Source of the DNA: Lacinutrix sp.
GTDB taxonomy: Bacteria > Bacteroidota > Bacteroidia > Flavobacteriales > Flavobacteriaceae
Assembly (NCBI RefSeq): GCF_029238095.1
Contig: NZ_JAQWGS010000025.1
Coordinates: forward strand, 1-64,000
Length of the DNA: 64,000 bases
Direction of reading: 5' to 3'
Part shown: piece by piece, positions 61,773 through 64,000 of the stretch
Numbering within the stretch: the first letter of the stretch is position 1
How the letters are laid out: each line of letters starts with the position of its first letter
Notes under the pieces: model-generated
Told to the model about the DNA's origin: nothing
The model's database searches: none
What the model saw: only the letters and a program-made list of their open reading frames with translations
Made by a program: the position numbers and the translations under genes

Positions 61773-62834
61773 ATGAAACAACTTCTAATAATATTTTGTG
61801 TAGCATTAACAATAGTTTCTTGTAAGAAAGAGGAAGATGAAAAAGAAGCTATTTTTATTCCTCGTGATTTTACTGAAGTTGAAATTGGTTTGCTTCTTAG
61901 AGATTCGACTTTAAATGTCAGAGCATTAGAATTAGTGAAAGATTATGATGGACTCTTTTTCTTAACATCTAGTGGAAAAGCTGGAATGATTGATAAGGAT
62001 GAAGTTGTGTTTCCTATTGAAATTGACGACGACAATGAAAAGTTAAATTTTAGAGCTTTCGCTAGCACCAAGGACGCAGGCTTTGCATTATCTGTGGCAA
62101 GTCCAGCTTATTTATATAAATTGGGAGATGAGGAAACAAAATTAGTCTACCTAGAAAACCACGAAAAAGCATTTTACGATGCTTTGGATTTCTGGAACGA
62201 CCAAGAAGGCATAGCTATTGGAGATCCAACAGACGATTGTATGAGTATTATAATTACACGAGATGGCGGAAACACTTGGAACAAACTATCATGCGATGTA
62301 TTGCCAAAAGCAAAAGAAGGTGAGGCCGCTTTTGCAGCAAGCGATACAAATATTGCCATAGTTGGTGATAAAACTTGGGTAGCAACAGGAGGAAAGGCAA
62401 GTAGAGTATTGTTTTCACCAGATAAAGGTAAAACTTGGGAAGTTTTCGAAACTCCTATAGTACAAGGTTTAGAAACTACAGGAATGTACTCTTTAGATTT
62501 TTACGATGAAAATAATGGATTTGCTATTGGTGGAGATTACACTAAAGCTGGAGATAGCACTGCTAATAAAATAAGAACTCAAGATGGCGGGAAAACGTGG
62601 CAATTGGTTGCGCAAAACCAAAGTCCAGGTTATAGAAGTTGTGTACAATACATTCCAGGTAGAAATGCTAAAGAACTGGTTACTATTGGTTTTAAAGGTA
62701 TTGACTATTCTAAAGATGCTGGAGAAAACTGGAAGCATTTAAGCGATGAAGGTTTTTATACGCTTCGTTTTGTAAATGATAGTGTTGCTTATGCTGCTGG
62801 AAGTATGAGAATAGCCAAGTTAACGTTTAGGTAA
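61773..62834 (+). CDS. YCF48-like / BNR-repeat lipoprotein
   Basis: A 353-residue lipoprotein (lipobox IVSC, Cys17). It carries BNR-type repeats TRDGGNTWNKL, SPDKGKTWEV, TQDGGKTWQL and SKDAGENWKH, a beta-propeller like YCF48/HCF136 and the larger BNR protein at 38199. The first ATG of the longer open frame is a TTG at 61764, so I use the ATG at 61773 (MKQLLIIF). Role unknown. It ends at a strong terminator. Confidence 0.86.
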   Translation: MKQLLIIFCVALTIVSCKKEEDEKEAIFIPRDFTEVEIGLLLRDSTLNVRALELVKDYDGLFFLTSSGKAGMIDKDEVVFPIEIDDDNEKLNFRAFASTKDAGFALSVASPAYLYKLGDEETKLVYLENHEKAFYDALDFWNDQEGIAIGDPTDDCMSIIITRDGGNTWNKLSCDVLPKAKEGEAAFAASDTNIAIVGDKTWVATGGKASRVLFSPDKGKTWEVFETPIVQGLETTGMYSLDFYDENNGFAIGGDYTKAGDSTANKIRTQDGGKTWQLVAQNQSPGYRSCVQYIPGRNAKELVTIGFKGIDYSKDAGENWKHLSDEGFYTLRFVNDSVAYAAGSMRIAKLTFR

Positions 62835-62855
62835 ATAAATTGTACTTTTATACAA

Positions 62856-62887
62856 AAAGAGCAGCCATTGGCTGCTCTTTTTTTTTT
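62856..62887. terminator. terminator between YCF48-like gene and ECF operon
   Basis: AAAGAGCAGCC (62856-62866) pairs with GGCTGCTCTTT (62870-62880) around a 3-base loop, with T runs following. It ends the plus-strand gene and can end the convergent minus-strand operon. Confidence 0.92.
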
Positions 62888-62890
62888 AAA

Positions 62891-63340
62891 CTATTTTTTG
62901 GATTTTTCTCCACGATGACGTTCTTTAAACTCTTGGATCATTTTATGTCTAAATGTTTTTTCAGCATACATGAGTTTTAAAATCTTTTTTGAAGATAATA
63001 TGTCACTCAATTTAGTAAAATATTCTTTTTGAAGTTGTTGTCTAGACAATTCCATAGTTACAATTTTATCTAAATAGGCTTTAGCTTCAGCTTCAGTAAC
63101 ATTATCAAAATTTTCTAAACGCTTTAAACCAGAATTATCTCTAAGCTTATCGTTGGCTTCTTCGTTTGTATTGTAAACAGGCCAAAATGCTTGTGCTTCT
63201 TTTGCTGTTAAATCTAATTGCTCTGTTATGTGTGCAACTTTTAGGGCTTTTACCTTTTCTTTATTTGGTTTTTGCGCATATAGATTTACAGATAATAGTA
63301 AAGCAAAAACTGGAATAAGTATTTTTTTAGTTGTTTTCAT
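62891..63340 (-). CDS. exported sensor-like protein of an ECF sigma operon
   Basis: A 149-residue exported protein with a signal peptide (MKTTKKILIPVFALLLSVNLYAQ) and a helical, strongly charged mature part. QLDLTAKEAQAFWPVYN resembles the start of the Spy/CpxP-like periplasmic helical proteins, and LSRQQLQKEYFTKLSDILSSKKILKLMYAE matches their second helix. In flavobacteria such genes are annotated as sensors of ECF-type sigma factors. It ends the operon whose anti-sigma-like gene lies 2 bases upstream. Confidence 0.8.
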   Translation of the reverse strand: MKTTKKILIPVFALLLSVNLYAQKPNKEKVKALKVAHITEQLDLTAKEAQAFWPVYNTNEEANDKLRDNSGLKRLENFDNVTEAEAKAYLDKIVTMELSRQQLQKEYFTKLSDILSSKKILKLMYAEKTFRHKMIQEFKERHRGEKSKK

Positions 63341-63342
63341 TT

Positions 63343-63819
63343 TTATTCTGAATATAAGTCGTTAACATCTATGTCTTCTAGATAACTATCTAAAGTTTCG
63401 TCACTTATTGTGTAATCTATAAACTGAGTTTCACTTAGCTCGTTGTTTTGAAATAGTGATGTTAAATCACCTATTTCAGTTTCGTCTAAAATATAATTTT
63501 CTACAGTTGTACTGTCTAAATCTGTAAGCGTTAATGGTGAATTATTAAATATATTTAAACTAAAAAACAATACAATGGCAGCTGCTACGCTAGAAACAAA
63601 TAATATGTTCTTTCTAGAAAATATAGAAATAACTTTAGTTTCTTTTTTAATAACAACCTCAAAATTATCTAAATAGCCTTCAGGTGCTTTAAAACCAGAG
63701 TTGCTAACTAAGCTTTTAAGCTTCGCTTGAGTTAAAATAGAATCTTCTAGTCCTTCAAAATAATCTTTAGGCACTTTAAATCCTGAGTTTTTAATGTTAT
63801 GTAAATTTTCGTTTTTCAT
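63343..63819 (-). CDS. anti-sigma-like membrane protein
   Basis: A 158-residue single-pass membrane protein. The cytoplasmic N-terminus has two copies of a short unit: NSGFKVPKDYFEGLEDSIL and NSGFKAPEGYLDNFEVVI. One membrane segment follows (about 84-108) and an acidic extracytoplasmic tail. The gene directly follows an ECF sigma factor (65 bases) and precedes a periplasmic sensor-like gene, the anti-sigma layout. Assignment as anti-sigma factor is inferred from context. Confidence 0.75.
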   Translation of the reverse strand: MKNENLHNIKNSGFKVPKDYFEGLEDSILTQAKLKSLVSNSGFKAPEGYLDNFEVVIKKETKVISIFSRKNILFVSSVAAAIVLFFSLNIFNNSPLTLTDLDSTTVENYILDETEIGDLTSLFQNNELSETQFIDYTISDETLDSYLEDIDVNDLYSE

Positions 63820-63884
63820 GTTTATATTCCAAGGCTTTCAAAATCTCTATGTTTAGTATTAAGACTCTTAATTTGTTAAATAGT

Positions 63885-64000
63885 TTAATTGTTAGTTAAA
63901 TAAGCTTCAATTTTTTTTGCTGCAATATGGTAAGATGCTTTTAAAGCACCTTCACTAGTCTCTAAAATAGTAGACATGTCTTTATATTTTAAATCCTGAA
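63885..64000 (-). CDS. ECF-type RNA polymerase sigma factor (3' end only)
   Basis: The last 37 residues of an ECF sigma factor that runs off the window on its 5' side. The fragment is a complete region 4.2-like helix-turn-helix: QDLKYKDMSTILETSEGALK then ASYHIAAKKIE. The two genes after it, an anti-sigma-like membrane protein and a periplasmic sensor, complete the operon. No start is visible. Confidence 0.88.
   Translation of the reverse strand, partial: QDLKYKDMSTILETSEGALKASYHIAAKKIEAYLTNN

Noticed and set aside
1-64000. CRISPR arrays, rRNA genes, insertion sequences, prophage or integron features
   Set aside because: No direct repeat-spacer pattern, transposase, integrase or rRNA sequence was found on either strand.

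Overview
This window looks like chromosomal DNA from a marine-type member of the Flavobacteriaceae (Bacteroidota). The evidence is low GC, promoters of the TAnnTTTG type, little Shine-Dalgarno sequence, a T9SS type A sorting domain, a TonB-dependent receptor with a carboxypeptidase-regulatory-like N-terminus, GIN-domain and PspC genes, and many lipoproteins with short lipoboxes. The genus is not resolved from sequence alone. I see no phage, insertion sequence, CRISPR array or rRNA; there is one tRNA (Pro, TGG).

Layout. 1-7.5 kb (minus): uridine kinase, an FtsB/DivIC-like protein and the two methylmalonyl-CoA mutase subunits with two lipoproteins between them, then a separate cytochrome c / PQQ-type sugar dehydrogenase pair. 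7.6-9.4 kb (plus): tRNA-Pro, a YtxH protein and thioredoxin reductase. 9.4-13.2 kb (minus): a PadR-PspC envelope-stress-like operon whose GIN-domain partners are damaged (one nonsense allele, one apparent 17-codon remnant), then a DUF4870 protein. 13.3-17.1 kb: a thioesterase-like protein, an AIM24 protein, the divergent oxyR/dps oxidative-stress pair and a DUF2141 protein. 17.4-24.3 kb: a membrane-protein / MoxR / DUF58 / DUF4129 / DUF4350 / SpoIIM / RDD cluster of unknown function. 24.4-30.5 kb: small housekeeping and unknown genes (TRIC channel, cyclophilin, NudL, PlsC) and an ECF sigma-factor operon. 30.8-36.2 kb: a TonB receptor, a TPR-like protein, a LytS-type kinase, a 2TM protein and a LytTR regulator. 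36.2-45.9 kb: LETM1-related protein, Cu/Zn superoxide dismutase, a large BNR-repeat protein, a VWA/AAA+ pair and an M1 peptidase. 45.9-54.5 kb (minus): a MarR-controlled beta-oxidation operon, a heavily degraded pseudogene and a fatty-acyl-CoA ligase. 54.7-64 kb: purL, a T9SS-secreted endonuclease I, an RsmB-type RNA methyltransferase, a YCF48-like lipoprotein, and the start of a second ECF sigma operon that runs off the right edge.

How it fits together. Fatty-acid activation (FadD), beta-oxidation (acyl-CoA dehydrogenase, FadN type, thiolase) and the methylmalonyl-CoA mutase link acyl-CoA breakdown to the TCA cycle. OxyR, Dps, SodC and TrxB form a redox defence set. The least understood parts are the MoxR/DUF58/SpoIIM/RDD cluster, the TonB-LytS-2TM-LytTR block, and the decaying PspC/GIN operon. 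Three stretches of more than 300 bases lack an intact gene (17066-17383, 30456-30818, 51850-52766); each is described separately.
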